From Rhea pennata (taxonomy: Eukaryota > Chordata > Aves > Rheiformes > Rheidae): a DNA stretch of 64,000 nucleotides. The stretch is from NCBI RefSeq assembly GCF_028389875.1, contig NC_084677.1:9218017-9282016 (forward strand). Direction: 5' to 3'. The notes beneath the pieces were generated by a model, which was given only the letters and a program-made list of their open reading frames with translations, was not told where the DNA came from and made no database searches. Made by a program: the position numbers and the translations under genes. The first letter of the stretch is position 1; the number at the start of each line of letters is the position of its first letter. Below, one piece after another: positions 20,001 through 35,000 of the stretch.

Positions 20001-23000
20001 TATCAGGTACAGTTTGACTTCCAGACGTGCCTTGGTCTGAACCAGCCTCACAGTCTTATTAAGAAGTCTGAACTGGAATGTGCCAGTCTAGCTACAGGCT
20101 CAGCCAGGTTTTTCAAATTTAATGTATGACTGCTAACCTGACTCCTGTGGCACAGGAAGCATCAGTGACCTCAAACACTGCAAAGAACGAGCTGCTTATT
20201 TAGAGCCTGCAGGGAGGATAAACTGTGAAAAACAAATCCAAAAACAAAGCCACAATTTTGTCATGTGCAAAACAAGTGCCAATATGTGCAGTTTATGTAG
20301 GCTTTAATATCAAGCAGGCCCTAGATAACAGGCACTTGCTCCAAAAAGCAAAACAACTTGGGCCACTACCACTTGATAAAAACAAGAGGGACAAAGGCAA
20401 AGCTGCTCCTGTTCTTCGGGGCTGAGGCAACACAGGAATTCTTGCAAGACAGGCAGGAATCCTTCCGGTTTCTCTAGAGGGCTGACTGCTCTCTTCTAAA
20501 TCTATCACTACATTTGCAGAGAGGATCATCACAGCGAGCTGAACACCTCACCTGTAACCCTAGTTACAGGGGGGCACACACGTGTGCATGCATGTCTGTG
20601 CACACGCAACAGAATTGCGGTTAACATACATGAAAGAGCCACTGTTTTCCTCTTGCAGTAACGATGTTTCCATCCTGAATTTCTGCCTTTTTAGTGTACT
20701 TTACACTAACATATGCTTAAGGCTTGCTGATCCTGGAGCATTTTTTTCCTAAAAGCTTCTCTCTTGTATCAAAAGATCACTGATCTAAATGAGAGCGCCT
20801 CATTCTCACAGGTTAGTTCTGCTTCTCAATTTTTGGATCAAATGTGTAAGATCTTTATAGTACTACAGATTTATTCCAGCTGGATGCCAAGGACTCTGCC
20901 TTTCCAAGGTCCTCTACCACCTTTTTCCTCCTGAGAAGCTTCAGGATTCAAGACTGGCACTTATTCCAAAATTCAGTTCCCAATCACTCAGCTACAACAG
21001 TTACAGAACTGAAAAAACCCTGCAGCCAATCCACCTTTCAAATATCTCGCCCTCAAAAAGTGGGTAGAAAACAGTCTCCAGAAAACACTGTCAGAGAAAA
21101 AAAATGTTGCTGAAATGAACATTTCCATGGGCAGAAACATGCAAAGGATTTCTGAAGTTCAGTTTGTTTCTTAGGTGAGGAAGTGCCCAGTGATGGAGGC
21201 GCGAAAGGGTGGCCATTCATTCCCGCTGCAGTGCTGTTTAGCGGCAGGGAAAGTGCAGGTCACGTAAGAGTTGTACTAGATATCAAAAGCTATGGATATT
21301 AATGAGTAAACCATAAATCAAGTAAATGCTTGTACAAAAAAGTCAGCATTATTACTTTAATGAGTAATTTGTACATCTAGTTTCTAAGCTACTGATTCAA
21401 AAATTTCCACACATTTTAGGGCACAGCCTTATCCTATAGCTGATAGAAACTGTCGCAATCCCACTGCCTTTAGCAATGATGAGAAACACCACCAGCAGAT
21501 AATGAACACCTCCCCCTACTTTTTTGACAGCTTAAACAGCTGTAATAGAATGAGCTTATTTTCAGTACAATTGCAAGTTTGCCATTAGAATTACTGAGCA
21601 CAGGAGCATGAGCATAAATCAGGATATCCTCAGAATATCATACTCCTATAACAAAAGTTCTCATTATGTGGACACAAATCATTACTTCCACAGTAATTAA
21701 TACAGTTTGTTGTTGGCAAGTACAATTTAGAAAGAACAAAAGAGTGTCCTTAAGCCCATATGAAAAAAAAAGGTGCTGAAATACTATGATTTATTAATAC
21801 CTACTCGTGAATTTTCTTCAATTTCTCTGCCTGTTGCTGCAATGGTTTCAACTAACTCGGACACATCCAAATCCTCAGTTACCATGCCAATATAAATGCA
21901 GTTCTTCTCCCCTCCAAATTCTGGACCTACGAATAAAGGAATTAAGCATTTGTCATGTATGAAGTGCATTCTTAAAATAGGTACTGCACACGTTTGTGTG
22001 CATGTACATGCACAGAGACCCTTATATGCCCCTTGCCACATACTTCAGGAATTAAGTGCAATATTGGCATATGTCTAAATTATGCAAGCCATAAAAAGCT
22101 CAGTTCTGTTGGTCTTCAAAGAGAGAAAAGAAAACCAACCACATCTAATCAACAAGACTGGTTGATACTTTATACAGATAAGGAGTTACAGAACAAAAAG
22201 CACTGTTAAAAATGCTTGATACATTTTTTTTTGCATCTACCAATTATTTGGTTCCACAGTTCTATGGCACTTGAACAGCTTTTGAAGCCGAATAGAAAGG
22301 ATCAGAGCTATGAGTAAGCAAAATTAATACACTGTGACATTATTACCAGTGAAAGCGCTACTAATTATCACAAAAGTCACCTGAAGCTTTTGATCTAGCC
22401 ACAAAGCGCAGTGAACCAGCCAACAGCTTTTGAATGAGATTTGCATTTCACTACAAGCAACACTAACTTAGACCTCTTTCCTGTGTGGTACGTATTTTAA
22501 CATTTTTAGTGCATTTTAGATGTGTTCCACTCAGCACAGCATCAAAACTTACTCTTCGTTAGTGCGCAGCACCCAAAACCTCTTTGAATTTCTTATTTCA
22601 TACAATGGAGATACTTCCCCTCCTCATTCTTTAGAAAGGGGAACACTGAAGCTTTTCTGCTTTCTGACAAAGAAACCCTTTTTGGTCAAGTTGATCATAC
22701 TTCAGTTTTCACAAGAATTTCTGCAACTACTGCACCTTGCTCATACTACTGAGCGCACCTCCTGCTTTACATTAAGTTTTCCAACTGAAATAGTGGCAAG
22801 GAGGAAACAAAGTTACAGATGTTTTTAGAGTAACTATACAGCAGTGTAATTTTACATTTATCACAACAATCTACGTTCAAGTAACCTGTTGCAGTGTAAC
22901 AGGGCTAATAAGATGATTCTTAGCTTAAACTGAGTTTATGTAATAGTGTAGTTACCCAAAGAAAAAAACAGATCCGATTCCAGTTCATTTAGTTTTTTCA

Positions 23001-26000
23001 GAAGTTCTGTGTTAATTTTTTCTAATTCTTTTTCTTGTTTGTCATCATTCTTCCCATCACTGTGATAGCTGTATCTTCAAAAGCCAGAAGACAGTAATTT
23101 TACTTTACAGAACATACATACAAAAATATATAAACAGATCTGTACCTCTAGCATGCTTCTACAAACTAACATACTCTAAGAAACCAAAAAGTGAGAGCAA
23201 CACGACAGCTTAAATTAACAAGGTTATCAGCATTTGTAAGCAGAGATTTTGGGTGGGGAGGTTCCTGCTGCAAATTTGGCTGAATACAATGGATTTTTAG
23301 GTAATATATTGATTATACACGGACTGTTCCAATTATAGAGAAGCCTTCCCAACAGGCTATATGATCAAATGATCAGAATAGAAACTTGATTTTCTTGGCA
23401 AGTGGATTAATCCCACTGAAGATAAAAATACATGCTACATTTGGCTATATACTGTAGGATCCACCTGCATTTTACAGTACCATCTGACAGATCCACAGGC
23501 TGCTTCCAGCATTAGAATTGTTGCCCTAGTTTTGCAAAAACAGCTCTTCATTTTCTTACATTGCTTACTCTGTATTTTTCTTATAAAGAAAATGGCTTCT
23601 TGTTTAATAGCACTCAAAAGCTTCAACTGAGTGCAAAGAAGAGATAACCAGCAAACAATACATCCAAATCACTACTCAAAGGACCATGAATTCCTTTCTG
23701 TTAATGCACTTTACCTTACAACACCTAATCCTGGCCAGCTGAGATCTTCAACATACAGCAGGCCTACTGTTCTTTTTACTTCTTGCTCAAATTCCTCTCT
23801 CAGTTGCAGTGTACTTGTCAGCACTGGTATCTTCATTTTTAAGCAGTCTACTAGCTGATCAATATCTTGTATTTCAGTTCCTAAAACTGAAGAGCTGGTA
23901 TGTTAGTAGGTGATAAACATGAATGGACATACAGATTACTTGTATTTAATTCACACATCTGTTTGTAAAGAAACCACTTTACAAGCCAATTCTAATAACT
24001 TAGAAGTAGTATAAAGTTATCTTGATCTACATATAAAAGTCTTTTCTTCAGTAAGCTATCCATTGATACATCAAAACAGCCAAAAATTTCTGAAAAATAA
24101 GCTAGTAGAAACAAGGATTTTTCTGATGTTACAAACTAATAAGGGCTAGACCCTTTGTTGTTATGTCAGCAGCTAGAGCCAGAAAAGTCTCTTGTCCCAT
24201 AGTCAAACCAATAATGAATTAGCCCCTACTCTGTTCAAGAACTGACAGCATCACTAAGTAATATTACTCTAAAATTTAATTTTCTTTGTACACCAGCATC
24301 CTCACACGTGAGCATCACGATATTTTGATAGTTTTAGCTGTTCACCCCACCTCAGAGTTATCACAGCTAAAAGGAGACGTCATGCTTCAGCTCAGCCCCA
24401 ACAAGTTCCTCTGCGCATATACTGAATCTACACAAAGTATCTATATGGTGCTAGCTTAAACATCAAGTTTAAGACACCTTCCACAAATCACTTCTTCACC
24501 CCCCCTCCACACATCAGTAGTTACAAAAAATCCCCAGAGCTTTAGTAAATAATTCTAGTTAATTACTTATATTTAAACACCAGCTCCATTCCAGTGTCTA
24601 AACACCTGTGTAAGAAAAGTCAAGTATCTTCTCCTTAACACCAGTTAAGCAGCTGAGAGAAGGAACAATGAGGATGATTCATCCCTGATATTTCTTTTTA
24701 TAACTGTTAAAAACAGAGCTCTTCCCCTTGCTTTTCCTAATGAATTTAAAAATAATCAGTAAAAGTCTGTCTCTGCAGATGTAGCGAGGCAATGTCAGGC
24801 AGAATAGCTGATGCAACTGCTGCCAAGGCATAGCAGAAGGCTGAAGCTGAGATAGGTTTATCTAAACCTATTTAAATTCAAGATAAGAAAAATCCTCACC
24901 ATGGGAGAATATAGTAAAGAGTTTCTTCAGAATACTTACTTTTGTATCAGTATATTGCTGTACACTTTTAATGACAAATTCCGTTTTTACAAATGGTTGA
25001 ATTAAGTGAATGTTACCTGCAGAAGTCATTAATGGGCTGAAACGCACACATGTGCCTTCATCTTCCAGTTCCACCACATCGACTCCACTGGCAGGAACCA
25101 GCTGTGCCAGCTGCTCTCCTAGCTGAAGGAATCAGCACAGTTAAAGAAACAAAGAGCACAAACCTCCTGTAGTCACTGATTCAGGTTAGACTGTTCCCAG
25201 AGTTTAGATGAACTGCATGCTAAACAGTTTTCTCTGAATTTCTCAAAATTCTAGTTATTTCTTGCAGCAAGAGTATGTTAGCTTGCTGGTAGTAAAACAA
25301 AGTTGGACATATACTTGAAGTTTTCACATTTTTAAGCAAGCTATGAATGTTAAAAGTCAGAAGTTTCTTCAACACTATCATCACATGAAGTATGCCAGGA
25401 TTACTAAGCAACTACTCCAAAACAGTGATGCGCTTAGTTCTCTGAAAGTGCACGTTTCTAAAATTAAATCTTTTACGATCTGGAAAAGAAAATCTCTTTA
25501 TGCATAGGCAGACATTGTCAATGAGATATCAAGTTGATTAAAGAATTCTCAAGTTTCCAAATACACTTGCAAGCCCCTCCCATCCCCAAATTTCAACTGT
25601 TAAAAGTTCAAGATTCAGTAATAATTTCAGTAATAACTTGTAAAATAATCACAAATGTGAAAACAACTGCACTTCAGAAACAAATTAATCTTTTTATTCA
25701 AAACACGCACTAGTTTTTGCAAAGGGTAACAAATCTGAAATAACTACCAAGCTAGTTTAAGTTAGTTTTGTAATTACTGATGAACCCCTAGAAACATTCA
25801 ACACTCATCACTTTTCTTTTCCTGAAGAGAAAAACATCCATTCTTACCCACTGATTGAAAGTGTCATAAACATGTCTTTCATTGCTTATTAGGGGGTGCT
25901 GAATAGTTGAGGCCTGTGCAGCATGTGGGGTTTGATCTGAATCCAAAGATACAAGAATCACAGAAGTAGATTTTTATTTAATTAAATAAACAAAAGGCAA

Positions 26001-29000
26001 CCTAAAATTTAGATAAAAGACAATTAAATTTCCTAGCTTAATGTAAAACATCTAAACTATGTATCACACCTCAAGAAAAATAAGGTGGGATTTTTTTTTT
26101 TACAAAGGTATGATGAACATGACAAATATGAGGAATAAACAGAGTTAGATATATTAATTCTAAAAACAACTAAGAAAATACTTCAAGACGTTGAAGTTCA
26201 AATATCCCTACAGAAACAGAAAACAATGTTTTCACAAAACAAACATCCTGTAATAGCAAGCTGCAAAATTTAATTTGGTGTGTTGGTAAACTACATTTTT
26301 AATAATTGCTTTCTGTTTTAAAATAAACAAAAATAATTTAGGACTATAAGCCCGTTATATAATTTAAGGGTTATTTAAGGGTTACAGTATAACTAATTTA
26401 ATTTCTTATATAATTAATAAATTATTTAAGGATTTATAAGCCCATTACATATACAAAATGTGTGTCAATGGTCAAACATTTTACATGCTTTAAATTTGGG
26501 TGGGTGATTTTTCCCTAGTAAAGTTCTCTGAGGTCTTTTATCAACAAATGCATCAATATAAAAAATATCTCTTAAGTTATTTCACTGGATCAAGATGAAT
26601 AATCTTGTCTTTTAAGTGCAACCACAAAATGGATTAAAACAACCCCTCCACATGCCCAACACAAAAAAATCCAAAGACAATTAAAATCCACACTCAATAT
26701 GAAATTTCAGGATTTTTTTTTTTAAGCAGTCCTTCGCCTCAACCCAGCTATTTCCCCATGCTCAGAGTGGGCACATACAAACAGCACAACACCTCTGGCA
26801 TAACTGACGGGCCAGCTGACTGATCACCTTCCCGGGCCAGCACGTCCAGACAGGGATGTTCCGCTCAGAGCTGCACGTGCTGTGGCTGCTATACCCACGA
26901 CAGGTTTTACAGAGCTGCTCCTATTGTGCTCTCCTATTTTTAAAACTATTGCAACAGTAAACAATAAAATACAAAGACAGTCCTTGTACCTACCCACTAA
27001 AATAATAAAAGAAACATAAAGCCTGAATAAAATTAAGGGAAAAAAAAAAAAAAAAAAAAATCTTCCCTCATCAGTGTACTCAAACACAGCTTGCTGTGTA
27101 TGGAAAGTCCAAGACCAAAATCCTACACAAATCTTTCTCCACTCAAGGAGGCAGAAAATGACTTATGAAAATTTAAAACATTGCAGCTTATTTAGAATAA
27201 GAAGTTATCATATATATGATATGATAGTCTTTCACTAGATTGTGACCTGTATTTACAGCCTTTTTTAAAAGCAGGTTACACAAGAAATGTGTACTACATA
27301 ATATTTACCTAATCAAATTAATTTTGGAAATTAACAGTTTCAAAAGCATGCAGAGGTCTGCCTCCCCCCCTCCCCCCCCCCCCCAGTAAATCACATACCT
27401 CTATTTGCATAGTCCTGGAAGAACTTGAATACAACCACTGGAGAACTCAGTTCATCTTCAACCTCAAAAATAATAATTAAAAAGTGTGTGAAAATACTTA
27501 TGTAAGAGATTTAACATTGAATATACCCTTTTAGATTACTGAGCAAAGCACATTTTATTTAGACTGCAATAAAAATGCTCAGATTATCTGAGTATTAGAA
27601 GTTAACCCACTAAGAGGAGGAGTCAATGAGTCAATGTATCTGCAAACACAGGAAGTAAATGATTATTTAATTCAAGCAGAACTGTACTGATCTAAGATAT
27701 GCATAACTGAAGTTTGGATACTATAAGGCAAGAAACAAGCACACTCATTTATATACCATAATGAAGAAAATGTTAATTTCGGGGAGGGGGGGGGGGGGGG
27801 CAGCTAAATACATTTAAAGAAAATTCTCTTAGAGATTGCTCCAGAACCACTGGAGAATTTGAAGAGAGTTCCAATGGGACTAACAAAATCATAATTGATT
27901 CTGCTTTGAGGTAAGGCAAGAAAAATGGACAGGGCCACTTCTGGAGATAACTGTTGCTATGTTTCACAATCCTGCAAATACATGATTTATCTATCTAGGT
28001 AGAAGGAGGAAGCGCTACAGTAATTCAGACTCCCAAGATCTCGTACGATCTTTGGAAAACAGTTTTTGCAAAAAAGATTATTGTCGCTCAATGATCCATG
28101 GAATATTTACTGATGCAGAAAACTAAGTTGTATACATTTACAATACATCAAGTGTCAGTTACAAAACAAAAAAAAACCCACTCTGCTGAATAGGACACCC
28201 CCTCACAAAAACTGAATTAGAAATTAATCCATTAGGTGCGATTTCTACTGTAAAAGCCTCAGCTGGGATAAGTATTTTGTGCATGGATTTCAGGGGCTCA
28301 CAATATCATCTCAACAGCAAGATAAGATGCAGTCAGTATATAGTCAGAGATTTACAGAAACTACCTTCATAAAAACACTGATTTGTTCAGTAATATGTTT
28401 AACTAAATCAACCTCTGAAAAGTTTCTGGATGTTTTCCTGTCAACTTGACTGAGTAAAAGAGGATGCAGCAATGGACAAGTACAATGTAGAGGCCAACAG
28501 ATGTTACACACAATGAAGTTGCATAATTCCATTGAACACTTGAAATTAAGAAGATATCAAGCACCTTCAAAACAATGGCTATGTTTTGATAATACTTCTC
28601 AATAAGTTCTTATGAATCAATGTTATTCTTATTTAATAGCCAAGACTGAGCAGTACAACCAATGTATTAAATGCAAACTGTACCGAAGTTTTAATGAAAT
28701 CCAGGTTTTTCAAGTTTTCCAGCAACCTTTGGCTCTAGAAGATCGTAGCAGAAGGGTGGGGGGGAGGAGGAGAAAAGAGACACAAATACATAGTTTCAGA
28801 AGTTGAAAATTATTCGTATGAACATTAGTCACCACTATCATTTCAGTATGTTAACAATTCCCTATGAAATGTCAGTGACACACCCAATTCTTATTTATAA
28901 ATATTTAGAACATAATGGAAAAAATATTGAATATTTTTAGTAAAACACATGCTATAAAGTGCTCTTTGTTAAAATAAAATCTCAGTGAATTGAGATAACA

Positions 29001-32000
29001 TCTCTGAAACTTTGTCAACTAAGCAAAGCCTAGTGTGTAGCAGAACCAACAATTATTTTTCTCCAAAGCTACCACAGCAGTTTGTAACAGCTTCCTAAAT
29101 TATTTTCATTAGAAAAAAAACATTCTTACAAAGTGGTCTAAGACTATTAATAGGCTGTTATAGAAACAAAGATCACTCTTAGATGCCTGAAATCTTAATG
29201 ACTAATGACATTTTGTCACCCTTTAGGTCTTTTCATGCCAATAGCTTCTTCACTAGCCACTGCAGAAACTTTCTATTTCCCACAAAACAACCTCTTTGCC
29301 ATTCTTTTAATTTTGAAGGCAGCTGCACATTTAAGAGGAAAAATGTACTGGCAATAACCAGTGCTTTTTTTTTTTTTTTTTTTTAATGGCATATTACACT
29401 GGACCTTAACTTTTAATGAATAAGGATTCAACATCAAAATAGTGCATCTGTCACTATTTGAGGAATTGTTTTGAAATCTTTTGTCAGGTGTTTATAGTTA
29501 ACAGTCCTTTCAATGCAATGTATAGCAGAGTACAAAAATAAGTGTTTCTCTGAACAGGTTTCAACTAAAATAGAAAAAAAAAAGAAGTGATAGAAAAAAA
29601 GTGTAAGCATATAGTTTTGAAAGGACAAATTATTTCTCATGAAAAAAATAAAATCTGAAATTTAAGAACTAAAGCACATCCTTTCCCCCAAACATTACTA
29701 CTCTGCTTTCATAATTTGTTTTTAAACACAATATGAACTAATATGCTAAATCATCAATGATTTCCGTATTTCCAGTTCAGCCTTCTACAATGCATCACAA
29801 TAATTAAGTACATTAATAGCTATTATAATGGTGTTCCTAAATACAACTGTGTTCTGCAACAGCCACCTGGATATCACTTGTGCTATCATTGCTATCTAAA
29901 CATTTTTTTTTTAACTTGGATATTCAAGCTGTTAAATCAGACAAAAAAGATTCTTAAGAATACTTCTTGATCCATAATCACAGAAGCAAAATATTGCTAA
30001 ACGACGTGCCAACCAGCTCATGCTTACTAGTTGTGAGGCGTGCTTTATCCTCTCCACAATCCCATCGTGGCCCAGGTACTGCAAGGAGAGCCAGAGTGGC
30101 AGGGCACGAAGCTTCTCTACGGGCTGACTTGATGTAAGCCCTGCTGCTAAGGACTTAAAAAAAAAAAAAAGGGGGGGGGGGGGGGAGAGAAAATAGACAA
30201 CAGAAAGAATCAATGATTAGCTTCTCTCCCCCTCCCTCCAATTATCATCCATTCATTCCAATTTTCACCAACTACAGAATGCATCACAATTTAAATAATC
30301 TTTTGCAAATTGTTACTTAGATGCTTATGAAGAACAAAACACTATACCACGGTTGCAACTGGAGTCTTGAGATCTTAAGAATAACGAAAGTTAAACATAC
30401 CAAAGAAGGATCCTCATGTCTGTAGAGTGTCACAGCAGGTACAGCTGGGAGACCCAGCCAGGAGCCCAGAGTAAGAGTCATGCTGTCACATTTTGTAGCA
30501 GCCTTAAGTTTATTACAAAAGGGAATAGAAACCATATATACTTTGATTAGATCATGACCTTAAAATCTAGAGCACATTATGAGGTTGCTAGATACAGTAA
30601 AACATACCAGTACAGAAGAGGAGACATAACCCAAAGCCAGAGTTGCCAAATTCACACTAGAAAAATAAAAAGATTTTAACACTTTTAAACATTTAATCAA
30701 AACATAGCATTTTAATCTTCACATTAAATTTTTCATGCTGCTGTGTAAAGGTAATTTATTTTTATTCATTTTTTAAATATCCATGCAGTAGATGTTGCTA
30801 TTTAATATTCAGAGATTGATAATCTAAAACTAAAAATCCATTTCAACCTAAAAGTTTATCATTTCAACCTTTGGGGAATTCACCCGTCCAAGTGCTACCC
30901 ATAGTTCAGCACCGATGCTGTACCAGAGATATACAGCATGTAAATAAATAAACAAACCAACACCTAAAAGCACAGGAGTCTTCATTAACATTGTCTAACA
31001 GGTTCCAGTTCCTTTTCCTGTTGGTTTATTCCTCCTCCTTGTTACACTGCCCACTGCACTTGCAGCAGTCATCTTAACCTTCATTAAGCTGTTCTCTTCC
31101 ACATTCCATCCTCCTTTCTCCTTAATAATCACCATATAATGTCTCTCCTGCATTGTCCTGTAAGTCTTCTTTCTTTCATATTCCAAGCTCTTCAAAGCAA
31201 GGACAAATAAAATTACTACCTGAGTAAAAGCAACCTACGCAGAAACAACCACTTCAGTTAGTTATTTCTGTATAGGTAAAACAATCTGTATCTTGTATGG
31301 TGACAAATTTAATAATGCTCTACTAGCTTGTTAGGTATAAAACTGTGTGCTATCCATTAGTCAGATTTTTAAATTAATATAATAATATAAATCTCAAGTT
31401 TCATACCCTTCTACATGGAGCCACATCTTGTACTGCTCACAAAGTTCCTTCAGTCGCCCAAGTTTATCTGTGTGCCCTGCTCCTGGTGTCCCTTTGTTGA
31501 AAAGGAATAGTTAGTCGTGAAGGATAACAATGCAAACTAGGACTTTACAGGAGAAGAGGATCTCTCATTCTGTTGCTGAAAAAAGTCACACGCAGGAATA
31601 GGAAAGGGATATTTAAAAAGAGCTCACTATATCTTGCTTATTGTGGATAAATTAACAATAGGAACTCTAGACAAAATTAAAAGATGCATGCTTTGCTGGT
31701 CAACATATATTAAAATACTTGGAAAATTACATGCTAGACATTCAAAAATTCAGCAGCCTCAGTTAAGAACTGAAGAGATTTTTAATACATTCGAAGTATG
31801 ACTTCAACTAAAGAAATGGAAACCAAGATTAATATCATAAATATTTTTGCAAGTCCAAAGCAAGTAACAGTCACTTCATTCATACCTAAAGTAATTTTAT
31901 TCATGGTCTGAGCAACAAGACTTTTGTTCAATTATTTAGAGGAAAATATAGTTTTTAAAGCTAAATTTGATGTCATACTCATTAAAAAATCAGAAGTGTT

Positions 32001-35000
32001 AATGTAAAACTGATTTTCAACACGAGATTTGGACTCGTTGAAAAATAAACAAACTCCCTCTTCCCACCCCAACCCCACCTTCTAGTCATATACATCAACT
32101 GACAAACAGAACAATACAATCCAATTTTGAATCAGTTACATTAATATCCCTCTGGACAGCTAATTATGTACAATCACTAAGCTATTCCTTGACATGAAAC
32201 CACTAAGCTGTTTAAGAAAATATATTTTATTTTACATTTATGTGTTCATTAAATAGTGTGCTTTTTGTTATTGTTTGTTCATAGCACTTACCAGCATTGG
32301 CCACAAGCAACAAGGGCAGTTTTCCAGATTCAGCATCCTCTTTAATCAATCTGTCCAATAAAGCAACATCCTGTTATCAATAAGAAAAAAAATATATAAA
32401 TGCAAGTGTCAAAAAAATCAAATTATTTTTGTTGAACAGGAAAAAATAAGCTGATTAGAACAGAACAACATTAAGTTTTTTAAGCCAATCCCGATTAAAT
32501 CCTTAAAAGCTTTGTTTATGACTTGTGCTTTTTTCCCCCCAAAGCGCAAAAAAATACACTTGTGAGAAATACAACAAATATATCATGTACTTTGTAAACA
32601 TATCTCTTACTATACATATTCTAAACAAGCTCTTGGACTGAGAAGTACTTTATGCAAGACCAAGATTTAAGCTGTTGGCACTGACGACCTCAACCATGGA
32701 GAGTTACACAACGCTACAGAACGCTGTAGAGTTACAACATGGAAAACTTAGAGGTTGAAAATGTAAGCACATTAATAATTCTTTCCTAACAACATCCATG
32801 ATGTTCACTTGACATTTCATAAAATGTAAGAGGCCTTGAGGAAAGCAAAAACTTACCATTTGATGTTGAGATCCAAACATAGTGTTACAAGGCACACGGC
32901 ACATGCAAGAAAGGGGTAACCCCAGCTGCAATAAAAACGATGGAGTTTGAACAACCGAGTCATGCTTTAGGACACTCATTTCAAGTGTTTGCAGTCATAC
33001 ACAGGTTAAGCAACAAGACTAAGAAAATGGAAAATACAACATAATAATAAAAAAAAAGCATTACATTTTAAAGCAAGTCTCCTGCTAAAATTTATGACCA
33101 GATTATTAGCAAAGAAAAGAACACAGGGGAGAAATGGGGGGGGGGAAGGTCAAATTTTGGTTAACATATGAACTGCATACCATATTTCCAATGAGAAACA
33201 TGTGCCCTGTATAACAGCCCAAATTCATCCCTACTTTCTTGGCCACACTTCCATTAATACATCCTATAAACAAAAATGTCTTTTTGCCAAATATGCCAGG
33301 CTCTCCTGAAGGTTCATAGTCACCTTCTTACTGAACAGACAGCTTTCTGCCTACTTGGAGCACACTGCTCAGATGGCTATTCACGCTAGCAGGCCTGAAG
33401 TTCTTCCTTTTCTTTGAATGCAAATGTCAGGTATATCTTCCTCTATTAACATGAAAAGGGAAAAAAAATAAAAATCAAGGTCTTTCCTACAGTTCAACCT
33501 TGAATTTTGACCTGGAAGATCACTAGAAAAGTGAAGTCTAGTTGATCACACTCACCACTTTGAACAGAAGGTTCAGTAAATTAAGTCAACTCTAGTTATC
33601 AATTAAGTTGTGTTTATCCTTTCATTTAAGAGAAGCTGAATTAATACCTGGCTACTCTGGTCCAGTGATCTCCTCTACAATATATACATAGCTTCTCAAA
33701 AATCAAAGATAAACAGCACAACTTTTAAGTTCAGTGATTGCCTGACAAAGGATAGGTCAGCTTGTAAATAAAAAATAAGGTACTACCATTATAAGCGGTA
33801 ACTGCTCTATACTCAGAAACAAAAGTTACTCAAAATACTGGTTCTTGGTAGTATTTCTTGTATTAAGAAATTTCAGTCAAAAACTACATGCAACACTCAG
33901 CTTACAAAAGACACCAACTTATTCCAATTAACTTTTACTATCTTTTTGCACAAGACATTTTTGGCCAAAAAATTTTTTATCTCTAATAGCACTTATATTC
34001 CTCTGCAGTCTGCATTTTAAAAAAATGCCCCCACTATGTCCTTAATAGAAATATGAAGAAATAGCAGCAACTACTGGAAAAGAAGTATTGAAATTCTCTC
34101 CTCTATCATTTCCCAAACTTCTAGCTTTTATTACCAGAATAATCAATGTCACTGTAAACATTTATCACAGCAAGAGAAGCAAGGGAGGGTACAGCTGTCA
34201 ACCCACCAACACTCCTCCTCTATCCACTAAGGAATCCTTATCTACCCAATTTTCTTCTTCCCATGTACTACCCAAGGAAAGTTTCCAGAGCCCTTTGCCA
34301 CCTTCTTCCCTCAATTTTAATTGAGGCACACACACACTCCTCTACCAAAAGCATAGGCTCTGATTTCAAGAAGCTATTTTTTCCCCTCTGAGAAGCCTAT
34401 TTAATAAAAATAAATAAATAAATAAAAACTGCCAGAAAAGCAATGTAATGTGACATTAAAGTCATTTATAATTTCCATTATTTGTGATGCCACACTCTTC
34501 CTCCAAGGACTTGAAGAATGAAGGCTCTAAGACTGTAAGCCTTCACTTCAGTCCATGTTAAGTTCAAAAATATCTGTAGCCCAATGAATGGTAGGCATTC
34601 AAAAGGAAAGTGTTTGCCTAATAGTTAGCTTATTTAGGTCTGTAAGCATTTGTGTAAATGAATGCTTGAAAAAGCTAGAAGTTTTAAATGCAATTAGGAA
34701 AAACTGGATTTGTTTAAGTTAGACTTTTTGTTGCTGTTGTTTGTTTCAGTTCTTACTATTCCAAGCAAAACTTTTCTGATATTGGACCAATACAGTCTAC
34801 TTCTCCTAGACTGTTTTCTTTTCAAAAATGATAATGTATTGGCAGTAAGAGTTAAGATTAAGAGGAACCATTCAGAACAATTTTTACAATAACTAAGTGT
34901 TTGGAAATCTTGCACTTTACAGAAAAAGCGCAATGAAATCTAGAAACAATCGCCAAAAAAAACCCACAGCACAAATACAACAAAAAACTAGAGCGTAGTA

